A DNA stretch of 37,302 nt from Chryseobacterium gleum (GTDB taxonomy: Bacteria > Bacteroidota > Bacteroidia > Flavobacteriales_D > Crocinitomicaceae), in contig CAMDAH010000019.1 in the NCBI GenBank assembly GCA_945888625.1, positions 1-37,302 of the forward strand, written 5' to 3'. The notes beneath the pieces were generated by a model. That model saw only the letters and a program-made list of their open reading frames with translations, did not search any database and was not told the DNA's origin. This document shows positions 8,091-17,362 of this stretch, one piece after another. The position numbers were made by a program, and so were the translations under genes. Positions within the stretch are counted from its first letter, which is position 1, and each line of letters begins with the position of its first letter.

Positions 8091-10058
8091 TTAGCTTTCT
8101 CTTCGGTCTAATTTTTTTCGATGTTTAATAATCAATTTAATATCTTTAAGAAGGCTGTAGTCTCTGCAATATATTAAATTTACTTTGTCAATATTTGATT
8201 CGTCTAATTGGTTAAAGTCGTCCATATAAGTGATAAGTCCCTTTTTTAATTGAGGTAGTTGGATATCATTGGCTTTCTTGTTTTCGAAAAATCCAACTAA
8301 TGTTTTTCTTGCTAATAAGACATCAAAAAGATTGAGAATTAGCCTCTTTTTATGCTTGTATCCAAAAATAATGAGCGGTAAACAAACAAGGCAAGACAAA
8401 GCAACAAACACATCTACCAATCTTTTTGACCTTAAATTACCCGGATTATTCAATGCGCTTAGGTTTAATACATACATTTCTCCTCCAGCATCGATTGAGT
8501 TACTTCCAATGATGAATTGCGCGTCGGGTTGTGCAATTTTAAAGTCTATTGTTGTGCTTTTAATAGAGGTCATCATGGTAATTATTTTACCTGCAGCTAA
8601 ATTTTTAGCGCAAAAAATTACCTCGTCTATTTTATTGTCGTTAATTATTTGTTGAATTTGCCTAATATCTCCAATTGAGTCTTTGAAGTTTTTACCAATG
8701 GCGAGTGGAATTACCGCATCAATAGACAGGAAGTTTTGTTGAATAATTCCTTTTACTCGGTGAAATTCTTGTTCATCTCCCACTACCAAAAATCGCCGTT
8801 TGCTTGTTCGATTAAGTGTCAAACCTTTTCCGTTGAACAAGTTGAGTAAAGCTCTATTTAAGATGTTCCATGAAAAAAACCAGCATGCGCCAATTAAAAT
8901 ATAAAGCCGCGAAAATTGTAATTCTTTGGGAAGAAGAGCATAGAAAACAAGAATAATTATTGTTCCCACTATGGCGGCGCGAAATTGTTTAATTAGTTTA
9001 ATGGGTTCATCAAAAGCGCCTAAGATTAGGTAGTTGATTGACCAAACAATATAATACAAGGGAATCAGAAGGTAATAGGCCTCCTCAGGAAATGAAATAT
9101 CGCGAATTTTCCATTGATTAGTTAGAGCAAAAAGTCCGCCTAAAACAATTACAGCGTTGATCACTATTGGAGCAGCGATCGTAATTATTCTTCTTAAAAT
9201 TTCTATACTTGCTCTCAAATAGATAGCACTGTTTATAGCTATAGAGAAAAGTAGGGCATTATTTTCCCTAAAATGTTTTTTGGCAAAAATGATCATTGCT
9301 CGATAAAAAACAAAAACGTAGTTAACGCTACTTTTTTTTGTGCTTTCTCCTTTGTAGTGGATAATTGTAGTTTCGGGGAAATAAATATTCTTGTATCCTG
9401 CTTTTAGGATTCGATAGGATAAGTCAATATCCTCTCCGTACATAAAAAATGTTTCGTCAAGAAGTCCAATTTCATCAAGTACTTCTTTTCGCATGAACAT
9501 AAAAGCACCGCTAAGGATATCGACTTCATTTTCTTCAAATTCGTCGAGGTATGAGAGGTGGTAGCGACCAAAGCGCTTTGATTTTTTAAAAAGTGTTGAA
9601 ATCCCAAATATTTTGTAGAAAGCTACTGATGGGGTAGGTAAACCACGTTTTGATTCTGGCAAAAAAATCCCTTTTCCATCAACCATTCTTACGCCGAGGC
9701 CACCGATTTTTTCATCGGAATTCATCCGTAAATTAATTTTCAATAAAGTTTGTTCGTCAATTACGGTATCTGGGTTGAGTAGTAAAATATATTTCCCTTT
9801 ACTGATTTTTATGCCTTGGTTGTTAGCTTTTGAAAACCCCACGTTTACCGCATTATGGATGCAGGTTACTTGTGGAAATTTTACTTTCAACATATCAATG
9901 GAACCGTCTGAACTGTTATTGTCAATTACAATTACTTCATAATTTACTTGTTGACCTGCTAACAATACTGAATTTAGGCATTGTTCCAAGAAATATTCAA
10001 CGTTGTAGTTGACGATGATTATGGAAATGTCTAATACGGAATTTGTTTTTGTATTCAT
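8091..10058 (-). CDS. Membrane GT2 glycosyltransferase fused to a reduced phosphoglycosyl-transferase-like domain
   Basis: A 655-residue two-part protein. Residues 10-240 are a family 2 glycosyltransferase of the rhamnosyltransferase-like type: nucleotide-binding VIDNNSSDGS (44-53), the metal site NPDT (95-98) and the catalytic-base region GEDIDLSYR (208-216). Residues about 265-405 hold four to five membrane segments. Residues 421-535 look like the Rossmann-like domain of polyprenyl-phosphate sugar transferases (RRFLVVGDEQ). The tail from 544 resembles the ends of a bacterial sugar transferase (SKRLVDVFVALS, KTLVGFFENKK, LPQLKKGLIT, DYSLLKDIKLIIK), but the central catalytic stretch between membrane helix and SLVG-like motif is missing. 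I infer surface polysaccharide or glycoprotein assembly. It overlaps ridA by four bases. Confidence 0.85.
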   Translation of the reverse strand: MNTKTNSVLDISIIIVNYNVEYFLEQCLNSVLLAGQQVNYEVIVIDNNSSDGSIDMLKVKFPQVTCIHNAVNVGFSKANNQGIKISKGKYILLLNPDTVIDEQTLLKINLRMNSDEKIGGLGVRMVDGKGIFLPESKRGLPTPSVAFYKIFGISTLFKKSKRFGRYHLSYLDEFEENEVDILSGAFMFMRKEVLDEIGLLDETFFMYGEDIDLSYRILKAGYKNIYFPETTIIHYKGESTKKSSVNYVFVFYRAMIIFAKKHFRENNALLFSIAINSAIYLRASIEILRRIITIAAPIVINAVIVLGGLFALTNQWKIRDISFPEEAYYLLIPLYYIVWSINYLILGAFDEPIKLIKQFRAAIVGTIIILVFYALLPKELQFSRLYILIGACWFFSWNILNRALLNLFNGKGLTLNRTSKRRFLVVGDEQEFHRVKGIIQQNFLSIDAVIPLAIGKNFKDSIGDIRQIQQIINDNKIDEVIFCAKNLAAGKIITMMTSIKSTTIDFKIAQPDAQFIIGSNSIDAGGEMYVLNLSALNNPGNLRSKRLVDVFVALSCLVCLPLIIFGYKHKKRLILNLFDVLLARKTLVGFFENKKANDIQLPQLKKGLITYMDDFNQLDESNIDKVNLIYCRDYSLLKDIKLIIKHRKKLDRRES

Positions 10059-10435
10059 TTTACGGCAATACAGGATATTTCAAGTGTAGCATTCATGGGT
10101 AGTTGGGATACTTGCACCGTTTCGCGTGCCGGGGGTAGTTCCTTAAAGTAGCTAGCATACACCGTATTCATTTGTTGAAATTCGTTGAGATCAATCATAA
10201 AAATAGTGCATTTGACCACATTGGCAAGTGTCATGTTTGCTTCGCCAAGTAGGGTAGTGATATTTTTAAGGATTTGATTCGTTGCTTCTTCGATGGAATT
10301 CGTAATCAATAAGCCAGTTTCGCTATTTATGGCAACTTGTCCACTTATGTATAAAGTATCGTTTGCCAGTATTGCGGGGGTGTAAGGTCCAATTGGAGAT
10401 GGTGCACCGGAAATAAAAAAAGATTTCTTGTTCAT
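10055..10435 (-). CDS. ridA: RidA family reactive intermediate/imine deaminase
   Basis: A 126-residue protein of the RidA/YjgF/UK114 family. These small trimeric enzymes hydrolyse reactive enamine and imine intermediates released by PLP enzymes, protecting the cell from damage. Signatures are GPYTPAI (16-22), LYISGQVAIN (28-37), the substrate-carboxylate arginine R104 in PARETVQVSQLP, and E119 in the C-terminal LEISCIAV. Length is typical for the family. The stop overlaps the start of the glycosyltransferase gene in an ATGA, so the two are probably one transcript, although no functional link between them is evident. It is divergent from the PabA/TrpG gene, sharing a 68-base intergenic region. 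Confidence 0.93.
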   Translation of the reverse strand: MNKKSFFISGAPSPIGPYTPAILANDTLYISGQVAINSETGLLITNSIEEATNQILKNITTLLGEANMTLANVVKCTIFMIDLNEFQQMNTVYASYFKELPPARETVQVSQLPMNATLEISCIAVK

Positions 10436-10472
10436 AATTAATTTACATTCAATAATAGGTTATTCTCTTTCG

Positions 10473-10480
10473 TACTTTTG
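10473..10480 (+). promoter_or_regulatory. -7 promoter box of the PabA/TrpG gene
   Basis: TACTTTTG matches TAnnTTTG and ends 23 bases before the ATG at 10504. No convincing -33 TTTG is seen 19 bases upstream, so strength is uncertain. Confidence 0.5.
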
Positions 10481-10503
10481 CAAAGTAAAAACAAAAGCGG
10501 AAG

Positions 10504-11079
10504 ATGCGTGTATTAATAGTTGATTTTTATGATTCATTTACATACAACATTCAGCATTATTTTATAAATCTTGGCTGCGAGGTAGATGTGATTCTCGAGG
10601 ATAAATTACTTATTACCGCTGTTTATGACTACGATTGTGTGGTTTTGTCGCCAGGTCCTGGGCTTCCATCCGAAAAGAAAAATATCTTTTCCTTGATTGA
10701 AATTTGCCGAAATAGTATTCCGATTTTAGGTATTTGTCTTGGAATGCAAGCCATATCTGAGTCACTTGGGGGAGAATTACGCAATCAATCCGAGGTGAAG
10801 CACGGTCGTTTGGAGGAAATTTTAATTCTCAAGAAAGATGTTTTATTCGCGGGGCTTCCCGATATCATTTCGGTTGGACTATATCATAGTTGGATGGTGG
10901 AAGGATTGGAAGAAAACGTAATAACAGCAAAGAGCTCGACGGGAATAATTATGGCTTTGGAGTCAAAGCAGGAATTTTTATTTGGTGTTCAATTCCACCC
11001 CGAGTCAATTCTAACTACTTTTGGGGAGCAAATTCTAGAAAATTTTGTTCGATTTGTAAAAAATATAAAATCAGTATAA
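10504..11079 (+). CDS. pabA: Glutamine amidotransferase, aminodeoxychorismate/anthranilate synthase component II
   Basis: A 191-residue class I glutamine amidotransferase that releases ammonia from glutamine for a chorismate-using partner subunit. The catalytic triad is visible: C78 in GICLGMQAI and H165 and E167 in GVQFHPESI. The oxyanion segment SPGPGLP is at 49-55. The fold and length match both PabA (folate) and TrpG (tryptophan). No component I gene or other trp/pab gene lies in the window, so the pathway cannot be fixed; the symbol is a best guess. In many bacteria one subunit serves both. Its TAA overlaps the ATG of a TonB-dependent receptor by one base (TAATG), so the two are probably co-transcribed and translationally coupled. 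Confidence 0.88.
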   Translation: MRVLIVDFYDSFTYNIQHYFINLGCEVDVILEDKLLITAVYDYDCVVLSPGPGLPSEKKNIFSLIEICRNSIPILGICLGMQAISESLGGELRNQSEVKHGRLEEILILKKDVLFAGLPDIISVGLYHSWMVEGLEENVITAKSSTGIIMALESKQEFLFGVQFHPESILTTFGEQILENFVRFVKNIKSV

Positions 11080-13496
11080 TGAAAAATACGCTACTTATAA
11101 TTTTCATATGTTTATTTAGCTTGGTAAACAGCCAAGTAGGTTTAGTTCGTGGAAAAATAATTAATGCCTCCACAAATTTAGGTTTGCCATTTGCGAAAAT
11201 TCAACTGTTAGATCAACAAATGGGGGCTATTTCCATGGAGGATGGAACCTACGAAATCAAAGGAATCGCTCCCGGTGTTTATTCTTTTAAAGCGTCCTCA
11301 CCCGGTTTTAAGGATCAAATAATAAATGAAATCACGGTAACCAATGCCCGTTCAATTGATTTAGATTTTGTTTTAGAGGTGGTTGTGGTAGAACAAAAAG
11401 AGGTTACCGTTCGCGCCAATCGTTTTAGGCAAAATATTGAATCGCCGGTTTCACTTAAAACCCTTAATTCCACAGAAATTGAACGTTTGCCAGGCGCAAA
11501 CCGCGATGTGAGCAAGGTTATTGCTGCGCTTCCTGGTGTTGCGTCACGTGCCACGTTTCGAAATGACATTATTATTCGTGGGGGGTCTCCTGGAGAAAAT
11601 AAATTTTACTTGGACGGCATTGAAGTTCCAAATATAAATCACTTCGCGACACAAGGAAGTTCCGGTGGACCAGTTGGTTTGCTAAACGTTAATTTTATTC
11701 GAGAGGTTGATTTTTATTCTGGGGCTTTTCCTTCCAATCGCGCAAATGGTTTGAGCAGTGTTATTTCCTTCAAACAGAAAGATGGAAATAAGGACGGATT
11801 AATTACCAATTTTGCTTTGGGATCCAGCGATGCTGCGCTAACACTAGATGGTCCGATTGGCAAGAAGGTAGATTTTATTTTTTCAGCGCGCCGTTCTTAC
11901 CTGCAATTTCTTTTTGCGGCTTTAAAATTACCGATTCTACCAACCTACAACGACTTTCAATACAAGGTTAATGTGAAGTTAAATGATAAAAATAAAATTT
12001 CATTTATTGGTTTGGGAGCAATCGATGATTTTCGATTAAATACCACAGTAAATGATAACATTACGGATACCATTCAGCGCGAATACAATAATTTTATTTT
12101 GGGAAATTTACCGCTTCAAAAACAATGGAATTATACGGTTGGATTAAACTACAGTCATATTTCAAAAAATAGTGTTCAAACTGTTGTTTTAAGTAGAAAT
12201 ATGCTTAATAATCGGTCTTCTAGATACAAAGATTTTATTGAAATTGATGCCAATAGGTTACAAGACTATACCTCGTTTGAAGCAGAGAATAAGTTGCGTT
12301 TGGAGCATACCTATCTAAAAAATGGTTGGAAGTGGAACGCAGGTTTGGGGTATGAGTATGCTCGTTATTACAATTCAACTTTTAATAAAATTACGGTACA
12401 AGGAAATCCATTTACCGTTGATTTTGAGTCGGATTTATTTTTGAGTAAAGTGGCCTTGTTTTCGCAACTTAGCAAAGGATTTATAAAAGAGCGTTTGAAT
12501 TTATCGTTTGGAATCAGAACGGATGTGTCTAATTACAGCACCGAAATGATGAATCCATTGGATCAATTGTCGCCAAGTTTATCGGTTAATTTTAGAGTTA
12601 CTCCTTCATTTGCTTTGAACGCAAACGTTGCACGGTATCACCAGCTTCCAGCATACACCATTTTAGGGTTCAGGGATATTTCGGGTACTTTAGTTAATAA
12701 AGCAAACAATTTATGTTATATCCAAGCGGACCATTTGGTTTTTGGAGCAGAATACCTTACCCAATTTAATTCCCGTTTTACTTTGGAGGGATTTTTTAAG
12801 AAGTATGATAAATATCCTTTCTCATTAAAAGACTCACTTTCTTTGGCTAACGTAGGATCGGATTTTGGCATAGTGGGAAATGAAGCGGTATCTTCTACCT
12901 CCACAGGAAGAACTTATGGAGCAGAATTTTTGTATCAGCAAAAATTAATTAAAGGATTCTATGCGATTTTGGCCTATACTTTTGTCGTTTCAGAGTTTAG
13001 AGATAAAAATAACGCGTTTGTTCCAACGGCTTGGGACAGTAAAAACATTGTTTCTTTTACGGGTGGGAAACGATTTAAAAAAGGGTGGGAAATTGGTTTC
13101 AGGTGGTTGTTTTCGGGTGGGTCTCCCTACACGCCATATGACGTGGAAACGTCGCGCTTGATTCAAAATTGGGATATTAATGGATTTGGTTTATTGGATT
13201 ATAATTTATTAAATACCCAACGGGAAGAAAGTTTTCATCAGTTGAATGTTCGGGTAGACAAAAAAATATTCTTGAATAAAATGAACTTAAATTTTTATCT
13301 CGACATTCAAAATGCCTACGCACACAAAACGACATTGGCTCCTATTTTATTAGTGGAAACCGATATAAATGGGGTGCCTGTTGTTGACCCTAATGATCCA
13401 ACACGCTATAAAGCGAAATTTGTTGAGAATTCATCGGGTATAATTCAGCCCACGATTGGAATAATTGTGGAATTTGCCACCAAGAAAAAACCTTAG
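11079..13496 (+). CDS. TonB-dependent receptor with N-terminal carboxypeptidase-regulatory-like domain
   Basis: An 805-residue outer-membrane receptor. I start it at the ATG overlapping the previous stop codon because this gives a clean signal peptide (1-19, MKNTLLIIFICLFSLVNSQ); the reading frame is open further upstream, but that part lies inside the amidotransferase gene. Residues about 22-105 are a carboxypeptidase-regulatory-like domain (VRGKIINASTNLGLPFAKI, SFKASSPGFKDQ). The plug domain follows (IERLPGANRDVSKVIAALPGV, IIIRGGSPGENKFYLDGIEVPNINHF), then a barrel of about 22 strands ending in a short IIVEFATKK strand. No SusD partner is adjacent, so this is not a polysaccharide utilisation pair; the ligand is unknown. 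The stop overlaps the convergent lipoprotein gene by four bases. Confidence 0.92.
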   Translation: MKNTLLIIFICLFSLVNSQVGLVRGKIINASTNLGLPFAKIQLLDQQMGAISMEDGTYEIKGIAPGVYSFKASSPGFKDQIINEITVTNARSIDLDFVLEVVVVEQKEVTVRANRFRQNIESPVSLKTLNSTEIERLPGANRDVSKVIAALPGVASRATFRNDIIIRGGSPGENKFYLDGIEVPNINHFATQGSSGGPVGLLNVNFIREVDFYSGAFPSNRANGLSSVISFKQKDGNKDGLITNFALGSSDAALTLDGPIGKKVDFIFSARRSYLQFLFAALKLPILPTYNDFQYKVNVKLNDKNKISFIGLGAIDDFRLNTTVNDNITDTIQREYNNFILGNLPLQKQWNYTVGLNYSHISKNSVQTVVLSRNMLNNRSSRYKDFIEIDANRLQDYTSFEAENKLRLEHTYLKNGWKWNAGLGYEYARYYNSTFNKITVQGNPFTVDFESDLFLSKVALFSQLSKGFIKERLNLSFGIRTDVSNYSTEMMNPLDQLSPSLSVNFRVTPSFALNANVARYHQLPAYTILGFRDISGTLVNKANNLCYIQADHLVFGAEYLTQFNSRFTLEGFFKKYDKYPFSLKDSLSLANVGSDFGIVGNEAVSSTSTGRTYGAEFLYQQKLIKGFYAILAYTFVVSEFRDKNNAFVPTAWDSKNIVSFTGGKRFKKGWEIGFRWLFSGGSPYTPYDVETSRLIQNWDINGFGLLDYNLLNTQREESFHQLNVRVDKKIFLNKMNLNFYLDIQNAYAHKTTLAPILLVETDINGVPVVDPNDPTRYKAKFVENSSGIIQPTIGIIVEFATKKKP

Positions 13497-14041
13497 TCAG
13501 CATTCACTTGTGCGCTATGGGCTAGTTTGAAGTTTTGAAAATCGCTGTCCTCAGCTAATCGTTGAATACAGAATTCCATAAATTCGGGCGATTGAAAGAA
13601 GGCTTTTTCCATCCTTCTTCGATAGGCATATAATAATTCACTCTCCGAAATTTTTGAGTTAGGATTAGAATTGAATTCATTTGTCCATCCGGTAAGAAAA
13701 GCCGTCTTGCTTTCGGTGTAGAGCGCCATCCATTCTGCGTTGGTTGAAAAAGCATTTTCCCATTTCGAAGGAATTTTGAATTTTTTATCCTTGGTATTAA
13801 TTATTTCGGGGGACTTTTCTACTTTAATAGCTTTTTCTTTTCGAAGCACCTTTTGATTTTTAGTTAATTGCGGTTGGTCTTCGTTTTTAGTTTGACTCGA
13901 ATCTGAAGACAATTCTCTTTGCGGTACCTTAACTACTTCTTTTTCCTTTTTCTTTAAAATTACCTCCTTCTTTGTGTTCGTGCAACACGTGACGAATGAT
14001 ATGAAAAGTAGTAAACAACAAAGTGTTTTCAATGGTGACAT
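13493..14041 (-). CDS. Hypothetical lipoprotein
   Basis: A 182-residue protein with no recognised family. The N-terminus (MSPLKTLCCLLLFISFVTCC) is a lipoprotein signal with a cysteine at 19 or 20 as lipid site. Residues 25-80 are extremely Lys/Glu-rich and probably a disordered tether. The C-terminal 100 residues look folded and helical (SKWENAFSTNAEWMALYTES, ELLYAYRRRMEKAFFQSPEF). Its tail-to-tail neighbour is the TonB receptor (4-base overlap) and it is divergent from ndk. A near-match -7 box (TACTTTTA) lies just upstream. Confident as a gene; no function can be given. Confidence 0.78.
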   Translation of the reverse strand: MSPLKTLCCLLLFISFVTCCTNTKKEVILKKKEKEVVKVPQRELSSDSSQTKNEDQPQLTKNQKVLRKEKAIKVEKSPEIINTKDKKFKIPSKWENAFSTNAEWMALYTESKTAFLTGWTNEFNSNPNSKISESELLYAYRRRMEKAFFQSPEFMEFCIQRLAEDSDFQNFKLAHSAQVNAD

Positions 14042-14085
14042 AAATTAAAACATTTAAAAACTAAAAGTAAAGTTTTTTAATTACT

Positions 14086-14093
14086 TATCTTTG
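14086..14093 (+). promoter_or_regulatory. -7 promoter box of ndk
   Basis: TATCTTTG matches TAnnTTTG exactly and ends 17 bases before the ndk ATG. No clear -33 element is seen. Confidence 0.5.
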
Positions 14094-14110
14094 CATTCAA
14101 AAACATAAAA

Positions 14111-14530
14111 ATGACAACAAACAGAACTTTTACCATGTTAAAGCCCGATGCAATTGAAAATGGACATATGGGAAAGATTATTGACTTGATTATCCAATCA
14201 GGTTTTACAATAAAAGCCATGAAATACACGCAATTGACCAAGGAGCAGGCGATGAAGTTTTATGAAGTTCATTCAGAACGTCCTTTTTATATGGAGTTAG
14301 TTGACTATATGACCTCAGGTCCAATTGTGGCTGCTATTTTAGAAAAGGAAAATGCGGTACTTGATTTTAGAAACTTAATTGGTGCTACAGATCCTGCGGA
14401 AGCAGCAGATGGAACTATTCGTAAGTCTTACGCTGAAAGCAAAGCAAAAAATGCCGTTCACGGATCTGACTCGGATGAAAATGCACTAATTGAAGGAGAA
14501 TTTCATTTCAATTTGAACGAAATATTTTAA
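14111..14530 (+). CDS. ndk: Nucleoside diphosphate kinase
   Basis: A 139-residue cytosolic kinase that transfers the gamma phosphate of ATP to other nucleoside diphosphates through a phosphohistidine. The catalytic H117 sits in the diagnostic NAVHGSDS motif; K11 in TMLKPDAI and the R/N residues that bind nucleotide ([10 protein letters not shown]) are present. The length is the normal single-domain size. It is transcribed alone: a -7 box lies just upstream and a rho-independent terminator follows, before prfC. Confidence 0.97.
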   Translation: MTTNRTFTMLKPDAIENGHMGKIIDLIIQSGFTIKAMKYTQLTKEQAMKFYEVHSERPFYMELVDYMTSGPIVAAILEKENAVLDFRNLIGATDPAEAADGTIRKSYAESKAKNAVHGSDSDENALIEGEFHFNLNEIF

Positions 14531-14557
14531 TATATTTTCAAGCTATAATTTTTTAAG

Positions 14558-14580
14558 AACCGCAATTTGCGGTTTTTTTT
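14558..14580 (+). terminator. Rho-independent terminator after ndk
   Basis: An AACCGC/GCGGTT stem around a five-base AATTT loop (the inner A-T pairs can extend it) is followed by eight T residues. It separates ndk from prfC, whose ATG lies 15 bases further on. Confidence 0.8.
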
Positions 14581-14595
14581 ACCTCATAATATTGG

Positions 14596-16194
14596 ATGCG
14601 CAATCAAGTACAAATTGAGAAAAGAAGAACTTTTGGGATAATTTCCCATCCGGATGCTGGTAAAACAACCTTAACGGAAAAATTACTTCTTTTTGGTGGG
14701 GCAATCCAAACAGCTGGGGCGGTTAAGAATAATAAGATTAAAAAAACGGCCACTTCCGATTTCATGGAAATCGAAAAGCAACGCGGTATCTCTGTTGCGA
14801 CATCCGTAATGGCTTTTCAATACAAAGACAAACAAATCAACATACTTGATACCCCTGGACATAAAGATTTTGCAGAAGATACCTTTCGTACATTAACAGC
14901 GGTTGATAGTGTTATTTTGGTGATAGATTGCGCGAATGGCGTTGAGGAGCAAACAAAACGATTAATGGAAGTTTGTCGAATGCGCAAAACCCCAGTGATT
15001 GTTTTTGTCAATAAAATGGACCGCGACGGCAAGGAAGCTTTTGATTTATTGGACGAATTGGAACAAATTTTAGCTATTAAAGTACGCCCTCTAACCTGGC
15101 CAATTGGTATGGGGGATCGTTTTCAAGGCGTGTATAATATTTATCAGCAGAGTTTGAATTTGTTTTCAGCAAACAAAACAAAAATTGAGTCAAAAGTATT
15201 GGAAATTGCTTCCCTAGACGACCAAGAATTAGATGCGTATATTGGGGATAATGCGGCAAATGAATTACGGGAAGAATTGGAAATCGTTGAAAATGTTTAT
15301 GATCTATTTCAACGATCGGATTATTTGTCGGGTGACATTGCGCCGGTATTTTTTGGTTCTGCCGTAAATAACTTTGGGGTGAAGGAGCTGTTAGATACAT
15401 TTTGTGAAATCTCACCTTCTCCGATTGGAAGAGAGACCGATCTCAGAAGAGTTGAGCCGAGCGAGGAAGATTTTTCGGGTTTTGTATTTAAGATCCATGC
15501 TAATTTAGATCCAAAACACCGAGATCGCATTGCGTTTTTAAGGGTAGTTTCAGGAAAATTTGAGCGCAATACGTTTTATCATCATGTTCGCTTAGAAAAA
15601 AAATTAAAGTTTTCTAATCCCACCTCGTTTCTTGCACAAGATAAAAGTGTGATCGACGAGGCATTTCCCGGTGATGTAGTAGGATTGTATGATACAGGCA
15701 ATTTTAAAATTGGAGATACATTAACGTCAGGGGAGAAGTTTAGTTATAAAGGAATCCCTAGTTTTTCACCTGAGATTTTCCAGGAGTTAGAAAATTTAGA
15801 CCCGATGAAATCAAAGCAGCTCGATAAAGGAATTCGCCAGTTAATCGATGAAGGGGTGGCGCAATTATTTATTCAACAACCAGGTAACAGAAAAATTGTA
15901 GGTACTGTTGGACAGTTGCAATTCGAGGTAATCAATTACCGATTAATTCACGAGTATGGCGCTAATTGTCGATTTGTTCATCGAAACTTTTTTAAGGCTT
16001 GTTGGGTGACCAGTGAAAAACCTGAAAAGTTAGTAGCTTTTGAGCGTGCCAAAGCAAATAGCATTGCCATTGACAAAGATGGCTATTTAATTTTTTTAGC
16101 AGAAACATCTTTTTTACTTACGATGGCTGAGCAAGATTACCCAGATATAACCTTCCATCAAACTTCTGAATTTATGTTGTCAGCGAAGAAGTAA
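14596..16194 (+). CDS. prfC: Peptide chain release factor 3
   Basis: A 532-residue translational GTPase that recycles RF1 and RF2 from the ribosome after peptide release. G motifs: P-loop HPDAGKTT (18-25), G3 DTPGHKDF (85-92), G4 NKMD (139-142). The stretch [15 protein letters not shown] (53-67) is the switch I region typical of RF3 and separates it from EF-G. Length equals E. coli RF3. Its ATG is only 15 bases after the ndk terminator and no -7 box was found there, so expression may rely on partial read-through from ndk. The stop lies one base from the stop of the convergent CapA-like gene. Confidence 0.96.
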   Translation: MRNQVQIEKRRTFGIISHPDAGKTTLTEKLLLFGGAIQTAGAVKNNKIKKTATSDFMEIEKQRGISVATSVMAFQYKDKQINILDTPGHKDFAEDTFRTLTAVDSVILVIDCANGVEEQTKRLMEVCRMRKTPVIVFVNKMDRDGKEAFDLLDELEQILAIKVRPLTWPIGMGDRFQGVYNIYQQSLNLFSANKTKIESKVLEIASLDDQELDAYIGDNAANELREELEIVENVYDLFQRSDYLSGDIAPVFFGSAVNNFGVKELLDTFCEISPSPIGRETDLRRVEPSEEDFSGFVFKIHANLDPKHRDRIAFLRVVSGKFERNTFYHHVRLEKKLKFSNPTSFLAQDKSVIDEAFPGDVVGLYDTGNFKIGDTLTSGEKFSYKGIPSFSPEIFQELENLDPMKSKQLDKGIRQLIDEGVAQLFIQQPGNRKIVGTVGQLQFEVINYRLIHEYGANCRFVHRNFFKACWVTSEKPEKLVAFERAKANSIAIDKDGYLIFLAETSFLLTMAEQDYPDITFHQTSEFMLSAKK

Positions 16195-16195
16195 C

Positions 16196-17305
16196 TTACT
16201 TGAAAGAGAAGTTTCCTTCAGCATCCATTGAAAAACCCACTTCAGGAAAATCAGTATTCGTCAACGAAATTAGTTCAGCAAACACTCCTTTATTTAAATC
16301 AACGAGCGGTCCACCCTCACCAATTTGTCTAATTGGAATTACCTTCCCAGATTTGAACGATCCGTCTCTTCTTAATTGAAGTTGGTAAATAGGAGCGATG
16401 CCACTAATTCCTTTTAGATTGAAACTCCCATAGGTACAAAAATTACCCATTGAATAAGTGATAAACCTTCCTTTGTAATAATCGACTGCTCTTGTAACGT
16501 GTGGGCCATGGCCTAAGACAACATCCGCTCCGGCATCTATTGCCATGTGAGCAAATTTATAGACATCGCCTCTGTTTTCACCCAAGAAAATTTCTTCCAT
16601 TCTTGGCACATGACTTTTACTACTTCCTTCAGCGCCACCGTGAAAGGAAACAATCACGATATCACACATTTTATCCAGCATTTTTACGGTAGATTTCAAT
16701 AAATCGTAATTGGATAATTTTTGGCAATGTGAATTTGGAGAGAAGCCTGTAAATCCGATTTTTAATCCTTTTACATTCATTGTATCCCATGGCGCAATTT
16801 CTAGTCCTCCATGGGCAATATTATTCTTATTAAGAATAGAACAAGTTGCCTTACGCCCCTCTTCACCAAAATCTCCCATGTGGTTATTGGCCACCGACAT
16901 TAAATTAAAATGTGCGTCGACCAAATGATCTACGATGTATGTTGGTTGCCTGAACGCATAACAAACGGATGGATTGCTACAGTGCTTTGGAACTCCACCC
17001 GAATTTAGTACTGTGCCTTCCAGGTTCCCAAAGGTAATGTCGCCAAATCGAAGGTAACTTTTAACTGAATCTAACAAATTGATGCCTTTTGGCGGTAATT
17101 TTGACTCGTCTGGATAATTTGTGCCCATCATAATATCGCCAACAGCTACCAAAGTAATGATTGAATCATTTTCCATTTCGACGGGTAAGGCATTACCGAT
17201 TTTTAGGGGTGATTTAGAGCTATCCTTGCCATTAAGCAAAAAATAGGTAGTGATAATTGGCACTAAAATCAGGGACCCGAAAAATACTTTTTTCTTCATT
17301 TGCAT
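16196..17305 (-). CDS. CapA family metallophosphatase-like protein
   Basis: A 369-residue protein of the CapA (PGA_cap) family, related to calcineurin-like phosphatases. Metal-binding motifs in order: VAVGDIMMG (D57), GNLEGTVL, SVANNHMGDFG, VSFHGGAE and LGHGPHVTRAV. An N-terminal membrane segment (about 7-24) anchors it, with the enzyme domain outside the cytoplasm. In Bacillus, CapA takes part in poly-gamma-glutamate export and attachment, but many Bacteroidota have such proteins without capB/capC, and none are seen here, so the actual role is open. Two in-frame ATGs exist; the second (17299, MKKKVFFG) is equally plausible. The terminator of the upstream gene lies directly before it. Confidence 0.88.
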   Translation of the reverse strand: MQMKKKVFFGSLILVPIITTYFLLNGKDSSKSPLKIGNALPVEMENDSIITLVAVGDIMMGTNYPDESKLPPKGINLLDSVKSYLRFGDITFGNLEGTVLNSGGVPKHCSNPSVCYAFRQPTYIVDHLVDAHFNLMSVANNHMGDFGEEGRKATCSILNKNNIAHGGLEIAPWDTMNVKGLKIGFTGFSPNSHCQKLSNYDLLKSTVKMLDKMCDIVIVSFHGGAEGSSKSHVPRMEEIFLGENRGDVYKFAHMAIDAGADVVLGHGPHVTRAVDYYKGRFITYSMGNFCTYGSFNLKGISGIAPIYQLQLRRDGSFKSGKVIPIRQIGEGGPLVDLNKGVFAELISLTNTDFPEVGFSMDAEGNFSFK

Positions 17306-17324
17306 AAAAATTAGTTCAAAAAAA

Positions 17325-17344
17325 AAGCGAGTCGAAACTCGCTT
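17325..17344 (-). terminator. Rho-independent terminator of the T9SS-cargo gene
   Basis: A perfect 8-bp stem (AAGCGAGT/ACTCGCTT) with loop CGAA. Read on the minus strand it runs into a T tract. It terminates the gene ending at 17363 and sits 20 bases before the CapA-like start. T-rich flanks on both sides could let it act in both directions. Confidence 0.85.
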
Positions 17345-17362
17345 AATTTTTTTTTAGTAGAA

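Noticed and set aside
8269..8655. A 128-codon plus-strand frame antisense to the glycosyltransferase
   Set aside because: A shadow of the real gene, with no start context, promoter box or recognisable motif.
10890..11078. Upstream extension of the TonB receptor reading frame by 63 codons
   Set aside because: The extension lies in the amidotransferase gene and would bury the signal peptide that begins at 11079.
16196..17305. CapA-like gene as part of a poly-gamma-glutamate capsule locus
   Set aside because: No capB, capC or depolymerase gene is nearby, and isolated CapA-family proteins are common.
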